The position numbers and the translations under genes were made by a program. This document shows positions 28,128 to 37,348 of a DNA stretch of 64,000 bases, piece by piece. A model generated the notes under the pieces. The model did not search any database. It had not been told where the DNA came from and saw only the letters and a list, made by a program, of their open reading frames with translations. Position 1 is the first letter of the stretch. The number at the start of each line of letters is the position of its first letter. The stretch comes from Nocardioides sp. HDW12B (GTDB taxonomy: Bacteria; Actinomycetota; Actinomycetes; Propionibacteriales; Nocardioidaceae): assembly GCF_011299595.1 (NCBI RefSeq), contig NZ_CP049867.1:1054001-1118000 (forward strand), given 5' to 3'.

Positions 28128-29695
28128 GCGACCTCCTCGGTCCGGGCGCCGGTGGCCAGCTCGAGCACGGTGACCTCGTCGGAGCCGGCCGGCAGCTCGC
28201 CCGCGATCCGGCCGTCGCGCATCACGACGATCCGGTCGGACATGCCGATGACCTCGGGCAGCTCGCTGGAGACCATGAGCACGGCCTTGCCCTCGGCGGC
28301 GAGGGTGCGCATCAGCTCGTAGATGCCGCGCTTGGCGCCGACGTCGATGCCGCGGGTGGGCTCGTCGAGCAGCACGACCTCGGGGTTGGTGCCCAGGCAG
28401 CGGGCGAGCACGACCTTCTGCTGGTTGCCGCCGGAGAGGTACTGCACCTCCTGCGCCTGGCTGCGGGCGTTGACCTCGAGCGAGCCGAGCAGGCCGGGCA
28501 GGGCAGCGCGGGCGGCCGGGGTGCGGCGGGGGAAGACGGCGCGCACGACGCTGAGGGCGTTGGCGGCGATGCTCTGGTTGAGCGCCAGGCCGGTGGCCTT
28601 GCGGTCCTCGGTGACGAACGCGAGCCCGCGTCGTACGGCGCCGCGGGGGCTGCGCAGGCGGGTCGGCTGTCCGGACACCCGGACCTCGCCACGGGTGAAG
28701 GGGCGGACGCCGAAGACGCCCTCGAGCAGCTCGGTGCGACCCGACCCCTGGAGGCCGGCCAGCCCGACGATCTCGCCGGCGTGGACGGTGAGGTCGACGG
28801 CGTCGACGTACCCGTTGCCGCAGCCGCGGAGCTCGAGCCGCGGCTCGCCAAGGGTGGTGCCCTTCTGCTTGTCGGGGAAGAAGGCGGAGATGGTGCGTCC
28901 GACCATCAGGCGGACGATGGTGGACTCGTCGAGCTCGCTCGCCGGGCGGGAGTCGACCAGCGCCCCGTCCTTGAGGACGGTGATGGTGTCGCAGAGGTCG
29001 AAGATCTCCTTGAGCCGGTGGGAGACGTAGAGGATCGCGACGCCGCGGTCAGTGAGCCGCCGGATGATGGCGTAGAGCAGCCCGACCTCGTGGTCGGCGA
29101 GGGCGGCGGTGGGCTCGTCCATCGAGATGATGCGCGCGTCGTGGCTGACGGCCTTCGCGATCTCGACGACCTGCTGCTCGGCGATCGACAGGGTGCGGAC
29201 CTGGTCGTCGGGGGAGAGCCCGCTGACCCCGAGCCCGTCGAGCAGCTCCTGGGTGTCGCGGCGCATGCGGGCGGAGTCGACGAGGACCCCGCGGCGCGGC
29301 TCGCGGCCGAGGTAGATGTTCTGGGCGATGGTGCGGTCCGGCAGGAGGTTGAACTCCTGGAAGACCGTGGAGACGCCGGCGGCCTGGGCCTGCACCGGGT
29401 GGTGGAAGTGCTGCACCTCGCCGCCGACCTCGATGCTGCCGCTGTCGGGCACGTGCACACCGGCGAGGAGCTTCATCAGCGTGGACTTGCCGGCGCCGTT
29501 CTCGCCGACGAGCCCGTGGACCTGGCCGGGCACGAGGTCGAGGTCGGCGGCCTCCAGCACCACGTTGCCGAGGAAGGACTTGGTCAGTCCCCGGGCCCGC
29601 AGCACGGGTCCGGTGCCCCTCCCGGTCCCGGACCCGTGCGCGGGCAGCGCGGAGGCGTTCGCCGGGGGCTCGTGGGCCGCGTCGCGATCTGCCAT
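28124..29695 (-). CDS. Sugar ABC transporter ATPase with two nucleotide-binding domains
   Basis: A 523-residue RbsA/MglA-type protein. The first domain has Walker A GENGAGKST, the signature LSIAEQQVVEIA and Walker B IISMDEPTAAL. The second has a degenerate Walker A (GLQGSGRTE, normal for the family's second domain), the signature YLSGGNQQKVVLARCL, and Walker B VVLLDEPTRGID. It is the first gene of the leftward transport and catabolism operon and lies directly behind the palindromic operator shared with the ROK gene. Confidence 0.93.
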   Translation of the reverse strand: MADRDAAHEPPANASALPAHGSGTGRGTGPVLRARGLTKSFLGNVVLEAADLDLVPGQVHGLVGENGAGKSTLMKLLAGVHVPDSGSIEVGGEVQHFHHPVQAQAAGVSTVFQEFNLLPDRTIAQNIYLGREPRRGVLVDSARMRRDTQELLDGLGVSGLSPDDQVRTLSIAEQQVVEIAKAVSHDARIISMDEPTAALADHEVGLLYAIIRRLTDRGVAILYVSHRLKEIFDLCDTITVLKDGALVDSRPASELDESTIVRLMVGRTISAFFPDKQKGTTLGEPRLELRGCGNGYVDAVDLTVHAGEIVGLAGLQGSGRTELLEGVFGVRPFTRGEVRVSGQPTRLRSPRGAVRRGLAFVTEDRKATGLALNQSIAANALSVVRAVFPRRTPAARAALPGLLGSLEVNARSQAQEVQYLSGGNQQKVVLARCLGTNPEVVLLDEPTRGIDVGAKRGIYELMRTLAAEGKAVLMVSSELPEVIGMSDRIVVMRDGRIAGELPAGSDEVTVLELATGARTEEVA

Positions 29696-29709
29696 GACCG
29701 GACTGTGGC

Positions 29710-29758
29710 ACGCATCACTGCCTTTTGTCGAGTATCCGGCAAAAGTTGATGGATGCGT
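29710..29758. promoter_or_regulatory. Nested palindromic operator between ABC operon and ROK regulator
   Basis: Two concentric dyads share a centre near 29734. The inner one is TTTTGTCG/CGGCAAAA with one mismatch (29723-29744), and the outer one is ACGCATC/GATGCGT (29710-29716 and 29752-29758). The site lies in the only gap between the divergent genes, 15 bases upstream of the ATPase start. It is the natural binding site for the ROK repressor. Confidence 0.6.
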
Positions 29759-29793
29759 GTCGGAAGGGGGTGGGGCGTGGTTGGATGTGCTCC

Positions 29794-30963
29794 ATGCAGG
29801 CCAGTGACCTCTTCGAGCTGCTGCGGGATGGCCGTCCCCGCACCCGTGCCGAGCTCGCCGAGTCGACCGGCCTGGCGCGTTCGACCGTGGCCGCGCGGGT
29901 CGACCAGCTGATGGCCCTCGGGCTCGTGGCCCCGAGCGGCGGCACGTCGACCGGCGGCCGCCCGCCGTCGCTGTTCTCGATGAACCCGCACGCCCGGGTG
30001 GTGGCCGGCGTCGACGTCGGCGCGACCCACGTGTCGCTGGTGGTCGCCGACCTCGCGGGCACCGTGCTCGCCGAGGCCGGGGAGTCGCTGGAGGTGGCGC
30101 AGGGGCCGGAGGTGGTGCTCGCGTGGGTGACCCGGACGGTGCGCGACCTGCTCGCCGCCCACGACCTGCGGCCCGGCGACCTCGCCGCCGTCGGGATCGG
30201 GCTCCCGGGCCCGGTCGAGCACTCGACCGGTCGGCCCACGAACCCGCCGATCATGCCGGGCTGGGACCGCTACGACGTACCGGCGCGGGTGCAGCAGGAC
30301 CTCGACGTGCCCGTCCTCATCGACAACGACGTGAACATCATGGCGCTGGGGGAGCGGCAGGTCGCCTTCCCCACCACCTCGGACCTCGTGTTCGTCAAGG
30401 TCGCGACCGGCATCGGCGCCGGGATCATCTCGGGCGGCGAGCTGCAGCGGGGAGCCCAGGGCACGGCCGGCGACCTCGGTCACGTCCGGGTGGCCCGCGC
30501 CGACGACGTGCCGTGCCGCTGCGGCAACACCGGCTGCCTCGAGGCCGTGGCCGCGGGCCCGGCACTCGCCGACGCGCTGCGGGCCGCGGGGGTCGACGCC
30601 CGCACCAGCCAGGACGTCGTGGACCTGGCCCGGGCCGGCGACGTCACCGCCCACCAGGTGGTGCGCCAGGCCGGGCGCGACCTGGGCGACGTGCTGGCCA
30701 CCCTGGTGAACCTCATCAACCCCTCGGTGCTCGTCATCGGCGGACGGCTCGCCGGCGCGGGCGAGAGCCTGCTGGCCGGCATCCGCGAGGTCGTCTACCA
30801 ACGGTCGCTGCCGCTCGCGACCGAGCACCTCCAGGTCGTGGCCTCGGTCGCCGGCGACCACGCCGCCGTGCGGGGAGCGGTTGCGCTGGCCGTCGCCCAC
30901 GTGCTGTCCCCGGAGCAGATCGAGCTCGGCGTCCGCCGGTTGGCGGAGGCGCGCACGTCGTAG
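29794..30963 (+). CDS. ROK family transcriptional regulator
   Basis: A 389-residue ROK repressor. An N-terminal winged helix-turn-helix (LRDGRPRTRAELAESTGLAR, then STVAARVDQLMALGLV) is followed by a sugar-kinase-like domain. This has GVDVGATHVSLVVADLAG, GIGLPGP, the DNDVNIMALGE motif and the zinc cluster CRCGNTGCLE near residue 245. Such regulators release DNA when the sugar or its phosphate binds. Divergent orientation to the ABC operon, with a palindrome between, indicates local control. An ATG at 29785 is an alternative start. Confidence 0.9.
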   Translation: MQASDLFELLRDGRPRTRAELAESTGLARSTVAARVDQLMALGLVAPSGGTSTGGRPPSLFSMNPHARVVAGVDVGATHVSLVVADLAGTVLAEAGESLEVAQGPEVVLAWVTRTVRDLLAAHDLRPGDLAAVGIGLPGPVEHSTGRPTNPPIMPGWDRYDVPARVQQDLDVPVLIDNDVNIMALGERQVAFPTTSDLVFVKVATGIGAGIISGGELQRGAQGTAGDLGHVRVARADDVPCRCGNTGCLEAVAAGPALADALRAAGVDARTSQDVVDLARAGDVTAHQVVRQAGRDLGDVLATLVNLINPSVLVIGGRLAGAGESLLAGIREVVYQRSLPLATEHLQVVASVAGDHAAVRGAVALAVAHVLSPEQIELGVRRLAEARTS

Positions 30964-31015
30964 CCCGGGTGGGCGTGCAACGTCGTCGACACACGGCTCG
31001 CCTATCCTTCGCTCC

Positions 31016-31894
31016 ATGTCCCCGGTCGTCGTCGTCACCGACTCCACGGCTGGAGTGCGCGCGGAGACCGCCGAGGCGCTCGGCATCGTCGTGGTGCCGC
31101 TGCAGGTCGTCATCGGGGCCACGTCGTACGCCGACGGGGTCGACCCCGAGGCCAGCCCCGAGTCCGTCGCCCAGGCGCTGCGCGACTACCTCCCCGTCAG
31201 CACATCCCGGCCCAGCCCCCAGGTGCTGCTGGACGCCTACGAGCAGGCCGCCGCCGGGGGGGCGACCGAGATCGTCTCGGTCCACGTCTCCTCCGAGGTC
31301 AGCGCCACCCACGAGTCGGCGCTGCTGGCGGCCAAGCGGTCCCCGGTGCCGGTCCGCGTCGTCGACACCGGCCAGATCGGGGCCGGCACGGGCTGGGCCG
31401 CGGTCGCCGCCGCCCGGGCCGCGGCCGACGGCGCGTCGGGCTTCGAGGCGGCCGACGCGGCGCAGCGACGGGCGGACCACACGACGGCGCTGTTCTCGGT
31501 CGACACGTTGGAGTACCTCCGCCGCGGCGGTCGGATCGGCTCCGCCGCTGCGCTGCTCGGGTCGGCGCTCGCGGTCAAGCCCATCCTCGAGGTCACCGGC
31601 GGCCGGGTCGCACCGCGCGAGAAGGTGCGGACCCAGGGGCGAGCGATCGCCCGGCTGGAGGAGCTCGCGGTGCTCGGCGCAGCGGCGTACGACGTCGAGG
31701 TGACGGTCTGCCACCTCGCCAACGAGTCCGCGGCGACCGGCCTGGCCGGGCGCCTCGCCGAGCGGCTGGCCGACAACCTCGGCGGCCGGGAGATCGAGGT
31801 CTGCGAGGTGGCGGCCGTGCTCGGCGCCCACGTCGGCCCGGGCGTGGTCGGCGTCGTCGTGGCGCCGCTCCTGCCGCCGCACCACGAGGACTGA
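31016..31894 (+). CDS. DegV family fatty-acid-binding protein
   Basis: A 292-residue DegV-fold protein. It has VVVVTDSTAGVRAETAEALG and VVPLQVVIGATSYADGVD at the N-terminus, STSRPSPQVLLDAYEQAA containing the conserved fatty-acid-contacting Thr-Ser, and VDTLEYLRRGGRIGSAAALLG further on. Family members bind a fatty acid and, in some bacteria, present it to a fatty-acid kinase. In actinobacteria a degV gene is commonly found just before comEA, as here. Confidence 0.9.
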   Translation: MSPVVVVTDSTAGVRAETAEALGIVVVPLQVVIGATSYADGVDPEASPESVAQALRDYLPVSTSRPSPQVLLDAYEQAAAGGATEIVSVHVSSEVSATHESALLAAKRSPVPVRVVDTGQIGAGTGWAAVAAARAAADGASGFEAADAAQRRADHTTALFSVDTLEYLRRGGRIGSAAALLGSALAVKPILEVTGGRVAPREKVRTQGRAIARLEELAVLGAAAYDVEVTVCHLANESAATGLAGRLAERLADNLGGREIEVCEVAAVLGAHVGPGVVGVVVAPLLPPHHED

Positions 31895-31990
31895 ACCCCC
31901 CAGCCCGCCGCGGCGGGGCGGGCTGGACCAGCGTCGCTGTGGACTCTCGCCTTCGTCGGCCGGCGACGCTCGCCACGGCGGGACCGACCC

Positions 31991-32049
31991 CAGATGCGTG
32001 GGAAAAGCACCCGCGCAGGCTCGTGCGGGGTGCTTTTCCCACGCATCTG
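31991..32049. repeat. Family A dispersed hairpin, copy 2
   Basis: The arms are 31991-32010 (CAGATGCGTGGGAAAAGCAC) and 32030-32049, perfectly complementary and identical to the copy at 6545-6603. The loop is again 19 bases but has an unrelated sequence with its own short palindrome. It lies in the 253-base gap between degV and comEA. Confidence 0.9.
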
Positions 32050-32147
32050 ACGTGGAGACCCGCATCCGGCGTGGGTGAACAGGCCGGTTCTCCACAGCCG
32101 GCGAGCGGGCGCCCCGCGCCCGTGTCGAGCGCGCCTAGCGTGCCCGG

Positions 32148-33191
32148 ATGCGCAGACGACCCGCCGCTGATGCCCATGCGACCGAGGTCGCCCGCCGACG
32201 CCTCGAGGCGCTGAGCCGCGAGCTCGGTCTGGACGGCGGTCGCGACGACCTGGACGGCACACCGAGCTTCGAGCGCGAGCCGGGTGACGACCGGCTCGTG
32301 GCCGCCGTCGGCGCGATGCACGGAGCGAGCCCCGTGCCGCGACGACGACCGGCGGCGTGGGCCATCGAGGAGAACGTGCCGCGCGGTGCGGTCGAGGGGC
32401 CGGATGAGCCCGCGCACCGGGGACCGGGACGCCACGCGCTGCCGCGGCTCTCGTGGCGCGAGCGCCTGGGCCTGTGGCTGACCGAGCGCTCCGGGGGCGG
32501 GCGCCAGTTCGGGGCCGCTCACCTGGCGGTCGTGGCCCTGCTGGTCGCGGGCAGCCTCGCGCTCGGGGCGTGGCACACGATGCGGGGCTCGGTCGAGCAG
32601 GCACCGGTGTCCGCTCCCACGCTGACCGCCCCCTCCATCGAGGGTGACGACGCCGGAGCAGCGGTGGATCCCGCGGCGGAGTCCGGGGAGACCGCTCCCG
32701 CGGCAGGGACCGCGGCCGGGGACGCGGCGAGCCCGGCGGCCGGGTCGGAGGTGGTCGTCGACGTGGTCGGCCGGGTACGTCGCCCCGGGATCGCCGTCCT
32801 GCCCGCTGGCTCCCGGGTCGTCGATGCGCTCAAGGCCGCCGGCGGCGCCCGCCCCGGGGTGCGCACCGACAGCCTGAACCTGGCGCGACCACTCACCGAC
32901 GGCGAGCAGATCGTGGTGGGTCGTGCGGCAGCCGTGCCGGCACCACCCGCCGCGTCGGGCACGACCTCCGGGGCCACCTCGAGCGGCGCGTCTCCGACTG
33001 CCCTGGTCAACCTGAACACCGCCGACCAGGTGGCGCTCGAGACGCTGCCGGGAGTGGGTCCGGTGACCGCCGCGGCGATCCTGCAGTGGCGCACCGAGCA
33101 CGGCGGGTTCACCGCGGTCGAGGAGCTGCTGGAGGTCAGTGGGATCGGGGACGCCACGCTCGCGGAGATCGCCCCGCACGTGACGATCTGA
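32148..33191 (+). CDS. comEA: ComEA family DNA-binding protein
   Basis: A 347-residue protein with a long basic, disordered cytoplasmic N-terminus and one membrane segment (AAHLAVVALLVAGSLALGAW, about residues 124-143). An SLBB domain follows (VVVDVVGRVRRPGIAVLPAG). At the C-terminus is a double helix-hairpin-helix, LVNLNTADQVALETLPGVG and LEVSGIGDATLAEIAP, that binds DNA outside the membrane. With the ComEC channel gene downstream it forms the DNA-uptake pair. Whether this organism is naturally competent is unknown. Confidence 0.93.
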   Translation: MRRRPAADAHATEVARRRLEALSRELGLDGGRDDLDGTPSFEREPGDDRLVAAVGAMHGASPVPRRRPAAWAIEENVPRGAVEGPDEPAHRGPGRHALPRLSWRERLGLWLTERSGGGRQFGAAHLAVVALLVAGSLALGAWHTMRGSVEQAPVSAPTLTAPSIEGDDAGAAVDPAAESGETAPAAGTAAGDAASPAAGSEVVVDVVGRVRRPGIAVLPAGSRVVDALKAAGGARPGVRTDSLNLARPLTDGEQIVVGRAAAVPAPPAASGTTSGATSSGASPTALVNLNTADQVALETLPGVGPVTAAAILQWRTEHGGFTAVEELLEVSGIGDATLAEIAPHVTI

Positions 33192-33195
33192 CACA

Positions 33196-35646
33196 GTGCG
33201 AGCGGACGGCCCCCGCCCCCTGCTCCCACCGTCGGGCCCGGCGGACCCGGCCGGCCCCTCGGCCGCGGGTGGGGGGACGGCCGCGGCTGAGGGGACGACC
33301 CCGAGCGAGCAGACGGCCGCCGCCCAGCGAGCGGCACAGGACGCAGGGACGGCAGAGGCCGGAGGGACGGCGCGGGCCGGTGGGACTGACCCAGCACCCC
33401 GTGACCTGCGCGCACCGCAGCTCGCGGCGACGGCGTGGGCGGGCTGCGTCGTCGGGTTGCTGACGCCCGGGGCGGTGGCGGTCGCAGCCGTGACCCTGCT
33501 GGCGCTGGCCACGGCGGCTCTGGTCCGCCGCAGCCGGCTGGTCGCCGCCTGCTGCCTGCTCGCTGCGGGACTGTGCGGTCATGCGGCGCTGACCGTCGAC
33601 CGGCTCGACTCCGGCCCGGTCGCAGCATGGGCCCAGGAGCGCCCCATCGTGACGGTGGAGCTGCGGGCGACCGCGGACGGAGTCGTGCGTGAGGGCGACC
33701 ACGGCCCGTTCGCCCTCCTGCGCGCCGAGGGGACCGTGTGGACGGTCCGCGGGGAGACCGCCCGGGTATCCGCGCCGGTGCTCGTCATCGGTGACGAGTC
33801 GTGGGGCGACGTCGCGTGGGGGGACACGGTCCACGCCGTCGCGCGGCTGCAGCCCGCCGACGGGCACGACCTGGCCGCGGTGCTCAGCGCTGTGGGCGAC
33901 CCGGAGGTCGAGGCCGGCCGCTCGGACGTGCTCGCGGGGGCGGACGCCGTACGCACCTCGGTCCGGACCGCCGCCCGGGACGGGCCCGGGCACTCCGACG
34001 CGCTCGTACCGGCGCTGGTGACCGGCGACGACGAGCGGCTGCCCACCGAGGTCACCGACGACTTCCGCACCGCGGGACTGACCCACCTGACCGCGGTGTC
34101 GGGCACGAACCTGACGCTGGTGCTGGCCTCGGTGCTGCTGCTCGCCCGCTGGGTCGGGGTCCGCGCCCGAGGGCTGCTCGTCGTCGGCGCGCTGTGCGTC
34201 GTGGGGTTCGTGCTGGTCGCCCGGCCCGAGCCGTCGGTGCTGCGGGCCGCCGTCATGGGCTCGGTGGCGCTCGTCGGTCTCGGGAGCGGAGGGCGCGCGG
34301 CCGGTGTGCGGGCGCTCGGTGCGGCGGTGGTGGTGCTGCTCGCCCTGACGCCGGCGATGGCGCTCTCACCCGGCTTCGCGCTGTCGGTCTGCGCCACGGC
34401 GGGCATCCTCGTGGGCGCGCCGGCGGTGCGCGACGCGCTGGCGTCGTGGCTGCCGCGCTGGCTGGCCGAGGCGATCGCGGTGCCGTGGGCGGCGCAGATG
34501 GCGTGCACGCCGCTGGTGGCAGGGCTGTCCGGTCAGGTGTCCTTGGTCGCCGTGGTGGCCAACCTGCTGGTCGCCCCGGCGGTCGGTCCGGCCACCGTGC
34601 TCGGCCTCGGCGGCGGGATCGTCGGGCTGCTCGTCCCGCCGCTGGGGCGCGTGGTCGGCTGGCTGGGCTGCTGCTCGGCGTGGCTCATCCTCGCTGTCGC
34701 CGAGCGTGCGGCCCGACTGCCGGGGGCGGAGGTGGCGTGGCCGAGCGGCTCGCTCGCCCTGGTGGTGCTCGTCGTGCTCAGCCTGGTCGGCCTCGTCGGC
34801 GCCTCGTGGGTGATGCGCCACCGGTGGCTCACGGTCGCGGCGGCACTGCTCCTGCTGGTGGCGATCCTGCGGCCGGCGCCGTCACCGGGGTGGCCGCCCG
34901 AGGGGTGGGTCCTGGTGATGTGCGACGTCGGACAGGGCGACGCCCTGGCGCTGCGGACCGGTCCCGCCGAGGCGGTGGTCGTCGACGCAGGGCCCGAGTC
35001 GGCGCTCGTCGACGGCTGTCTCGACGACCTCGGGGTGAGAAGGGTGCCGGCGGTCGTGCTGACCCACTTCCACGCCGACCACGTCGACGGGCTGCAGGGC
35101 GTGCTGGAGGGGCGGGCGGTGGGGGAGGTGCAGGTGACGTCGCTGCGGGAGCCGGCGTACGGCGCCGAGGAGGTGGACCGGCTCGCGGCCGCGCACGGCG
35201 TACCGGTGCGGGTGCCCGCAGTCGGAGAGCAGGCGGCGAGAGGGGAGGTGAGCTGGCGGGTCGTGGGGCCGCCACGGGTGCTGGGGGAGAACCCGAACGA
35301 CGCGTCGCTGGTGCTCCTGGTCGAGGCCGGCGGGCTGCGTCTCCTGCTGGCCGGGGACGCGGAGCCGCCGGAGCAGGGTCAGCTCGAGCGGGCGGGCATC
35401 GGTGACGTCGACGTGCTCAAGGTCGCTCACCACGGCAGCCGCTACCAGGACCACGGGTTCATCGCCGACCTGCGGCCGCAAGTGGCGCTGGTGTCGGTGG
35501 GCGAGGGCAACGACTACGGGCACCCGGCCCCGGACCTGACGGCGTGGCTCACCGACGGCGGGGTCGACGTACGCCGCACCGACCGCGACGGCGACGTGGC
35601 CGTCGTGGTCGGCGAGGACGGGTGGGGCGTGGTGTCCCGGGGGTGA
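33196..35646 (+). CDS. comEC: ComEC/Rec2 DNA-uptake channel protein
   Basis: An 816-residue membrane protein. A Pro/Ala-rich N-terminus precedes several transmembrane segments and the Competence domain (TAGLTHLTAVSGTNLTLVLA). From about residue 575 there is a metallo-beta-lactamase-like domain with CDVGQGDAL, VVDAGPE, LTHFHADHVDGLQG and KVAHHGSRYQD. The HxHADH and HHGS motifs are intact, so the nuclease domain may be active. It follows comEA after four bases. The GTG start has only a weak ribosome binding site, so translation probably depends on comEA. Confidence 0.93.
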   Translation: MRADGPRPLLPPSGPADPAGPSAAGGGTAAAEGTTPSEQTAAAQRAAQDAGTAEAGGTARAGGTDPAPRDLRAPQLAATAWAGCVVGLLTPGAVAVAAVTLLALATAALVRRSRLVAACCLLAAGLCGHAALTVDRLDSGPVAAWAQERPIVTVELRATADGVVREGDHGPFALLRAEGTVWTVRGETARVSAPVLVIGDESWGDVAWGDTVHAVARLQPADGHDLAAVLSAVGDPEVEAGRSDVLAGADAVRTSVRTAARDGPGHSDALVPALVTGDDERLPTEVTDDFRTAGLTHLTAVSGTNLTLVLASVLLLARWVGVRARGLLVVGALCVVGFVLVARPEPSVLRAAVMGSVALVGLGSGGRAAGVRALGAAVVVLLALTPAMALSPGFALSVCATAGILVGAPAVRDALASWLPRWLAEAIAVPWAAQMACTPLVAGLSGQVSLVAVVANLLVAPAVGPATVLGLGGGIVGLLVPPLGRVVGWLGCCSAWLILAVAERAARLPGAEVAWPSGSLALVVLVVLSLVGLVGASWVMRHRWLTVAAALLLLVAILRPAPSPGWPPEGWVLVMCDVGQGDALALRTGPAEAVVVDAGPESALVDGCLDDLGVRRVPAVVLTHFHADHVDGLQGVLEGRAVGEVQVTSLREPAYGAEEVDRLAAAHGVPVRVPAVGEQAARGEVSWRVVGPPRVLGENPNDASLVLLVEAGGLRLLLAGDAEPPEQGQLERAGIGDVDVLKVAHHGSRYQDHGFIADLRPQVALVSVGEGNDYGHPAPDLTAWLTDGGVDVRRTDRDGDVAVVVGEDGWGVVSRG

Positions 35647-35695
35647 GGCCGGCGCCAGAGGAATGCTGTCGACGGGTTGTGGCAGGCTTCGCCGC

Positions 35696-36688
35696 ATGAG
35701 TCCGCGCGCCGCCACCGACACCCACCCCTTGGGCTCGGTGACGCTGGTGACGGGGCCCGAGGAGCTGCTCAACGACCGGGTCGTGCGCGCCGCGCGCGCC
35801 GCCGTACGTCGTGCCGCTCCCGACTCCGACCTCACCGTCGTCCAGGCGGCCGAGCTGACCCGCGGCTCGCTGGGTGAGCTGACCGCGCCGTCGCTGTTCG
35901 CCACGACCCGGCTCGTCGAGGTCCGTCAGCTCGAGGACGTGCCCGAGGACAGCCACGACGGGATCGTGTCCTACGCGACCACCCCGGACGCCGACGTCGC
36001 GCTCGTCCTCGTCCACTCCGGCGGGCAGAAGGGCTCCGGCCTGCTGAATCGGTTGCGCAAGCTGCCGAGCGTGCACGAGCACAAGTCCGAGCAGGTGAAA
36101 CCGGCCAACCTCGTGGGGTTCGTGATGGAGGAGGGCCGCAAGGTCGGGGGACAAGTCGACCGCGACGCCGCCGACGCGCTCGTCGAGGCCATCGGCGGCG
36201 ACCTGCGCGCCCTCGCTGCGGCTGTCGAGCAGCTCAGCCACGACTTCCCGGGCCAGCCGTTGAGCACCGAGATCGTGGGGCGCTACTTCTCGGGACGCGC
36301 GGACGTGAAGGGCTACATCATCGCCGAGCATGCCCTGTCCGGGCGCACGGCGCAGGCGCTCGAGGAGCTGCGCTGGGCGCTCGAGACCGGCGTCGGGGGA
36401 CCGGCCATCACGGGATCGTTCGCCTCGGCGGTGAGGTCGCTGGCACGGCTCAAGGGAGCAGCCCGCGGCATGCGCGACGCCGACCTGGCCCGTGAGGTCG
36501 GCGTGCCGCCGTTCCGCATCCGTCACCTGCGCGACCAGCTGCGCGGCTGGGACGAGCAGGGGCTGGGTGTGGCCGTCGGCGCGGTGGCCACCGCCGACGC
36601 GGAGGTCAAGGGAGCCGGCGCGCACGCCGGCTACTCGCTCGAGCGGATGGTCCTGACCCTGGCCGACGCGAGGGTCGGCGGGCGCTGA
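35696..36688 (+). CDS. holA: DNA polymerase III subunit delta
   Basis: A 330-residue clamp-loader subunit. It has the N-terminal VTLVTGPEELLNDRVVRAAR, then LFATTRLVEVRQLEDV. The middle region contains ALVEAIGGDLRALAAAVEQL, the segment that resembles a sensor motif, and the C-terminal collar is SLERMVLTLADARVGG. It opens the beta clamp during replication. The ATG at 35696 is preferred over an upstream in-frame ATG lying in the promoter region. The order comEC-holA-rpsT(-)-lepA is typical. Confidence 0.92.
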   Translation: MSPRAATDTHPLGSVTLVTGPEELLNDRVVRAARAAVRRAAPDSDLTVVQAAELTRGSLGELTAPSLFATTRLVEVRQLEDVPEDSHDGIVSYATTPDADVALVLVHSGGQKGSGLLNRLRKLPSVHEHKSEQVKPANLVGFVMEEGRKVGGQVDRDAADALVEAIGGDLRALAAAVEQLSHDFPGQPLSTEIVGRYFSGRADVKGYIIAEHALSGRTAQALEELRWALETGVGGPAITGSFASAVRSLARLKGAARGMRDADLAREVGVPPFRIRHLRDQLRGWDEQGLGVAVGAVATADAEVKGAGAHAGYSLERMVLTLADARVGGR

Positions 36689-36789
36689 CCGCGACGCGGC
36701 GTACCGTCCGGCGGGCAGCTCGGCGCCCGGACGCCCGGAAGGGGCTCGCGATCGGCTGAGCCGCCTGTCCGACGGGACCCCGGACGCAC

Positions 36790-36822
36790 GAAAGCCGCCG
36801 ACCCCGGAGGGGCAGCGGCTTC
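36790..36822 (-). terminator. Terminator of rpsT, possibly bidirectional with holA
   Basis: The hairpin is AAGCCGC with GCGGCTT, a small internal loop, then CCCC/GGGG. On the minus strand it ends in TTTC. It lies between the convergent holA and rpsT genes. Confidence 0.65.
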
Positions 36823-36847
36823 GAGCGTCACGCCGTGGAGGAGGGCC

Positions 36848-37108
36848 TCAGAGCGAGGAGGCCTGCTTCGCGATGGCCGACTTGCGGTTCGCGGCCTGGT
36901 TCTTGTGGATGACACCCTTCGAGGCGGCCTTGTCGAGCTTGCGGTTGGCGTCGGCGGCCAAGGTGCGGGCCTTCTCGGCGTCACCGGACTCGGCGGCCTC
37001 CTTGAAGCGGCGGATGGCCGTCTTCAGGGCGGACTTGACCGACTTGTTGCGCTCGTGCGCAACCAGGTTCTGCTTGTTGCGCTTGATCTGGGACTTGATG
37101 TTCGCCAC
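36848..37108 (-). CDS. rpsT: 30S ribosomal protein S20
   Basis: An 86-residue basic protein, the normal length for bS20. It begins [20 protein letters not shown] and contains [19 protein letters not shown] and the C-terminal [18 protein letters not shown]. It binds 16S rRNA helices 9 and 44 as a primary assembly protein. GTG 37108 is the start because the sequence from there matches the family exactly; the longer frame upstream reads through the promoter. Confidence 0.97.
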   Translation of the reverse strand: MANIKSQIKRNKQNLVAHERNKSVKSALKTAIRRFKEAAESGDAEKARTLAADANRKLDKAASKGVIHKNQAANRKSAIAKQASSL

Positions 37109-37270
37109 GGGGCAGGCCTCAGTGCTTTCGATTGCGTTGACAGGTCGGATGCTCAGGGGCGCGGCGCACCCGGGGACGACCCGGTCGGCGCGCACGCGAC
37201 AGGTGATCTTAGCAGCGGCGCCGGATCGGCCCCAAATCGAGCCGGGGAGCGCCTGCTTCCCTAACGATCC

Positions 37271-37334
37271 CGGCGCTTCCCGAGCGAAACATCGTTCGGG
37301 AAGTGCCGGTTTCACCAGGTACCTAGTGAAACCG
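37271..37334. repeat. Family B composite palindrome, copy 1
   Basis: The first hairpin pairs CGGCGCTTCCCGA (37271-37283) with TCGGGAAGTGCCG (37296-37308). It overlaps a second near-perfect palindrome, CGGTTTCAC, CAGGTACCTA, GTGAAACCG (37307-37334), with only one central mismatch. It lies between the rpsT promoter region and the phosphotransferase gene. Confidence 0.9.
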
Positions 37335-37348
37335 ACACCGACATCGCG

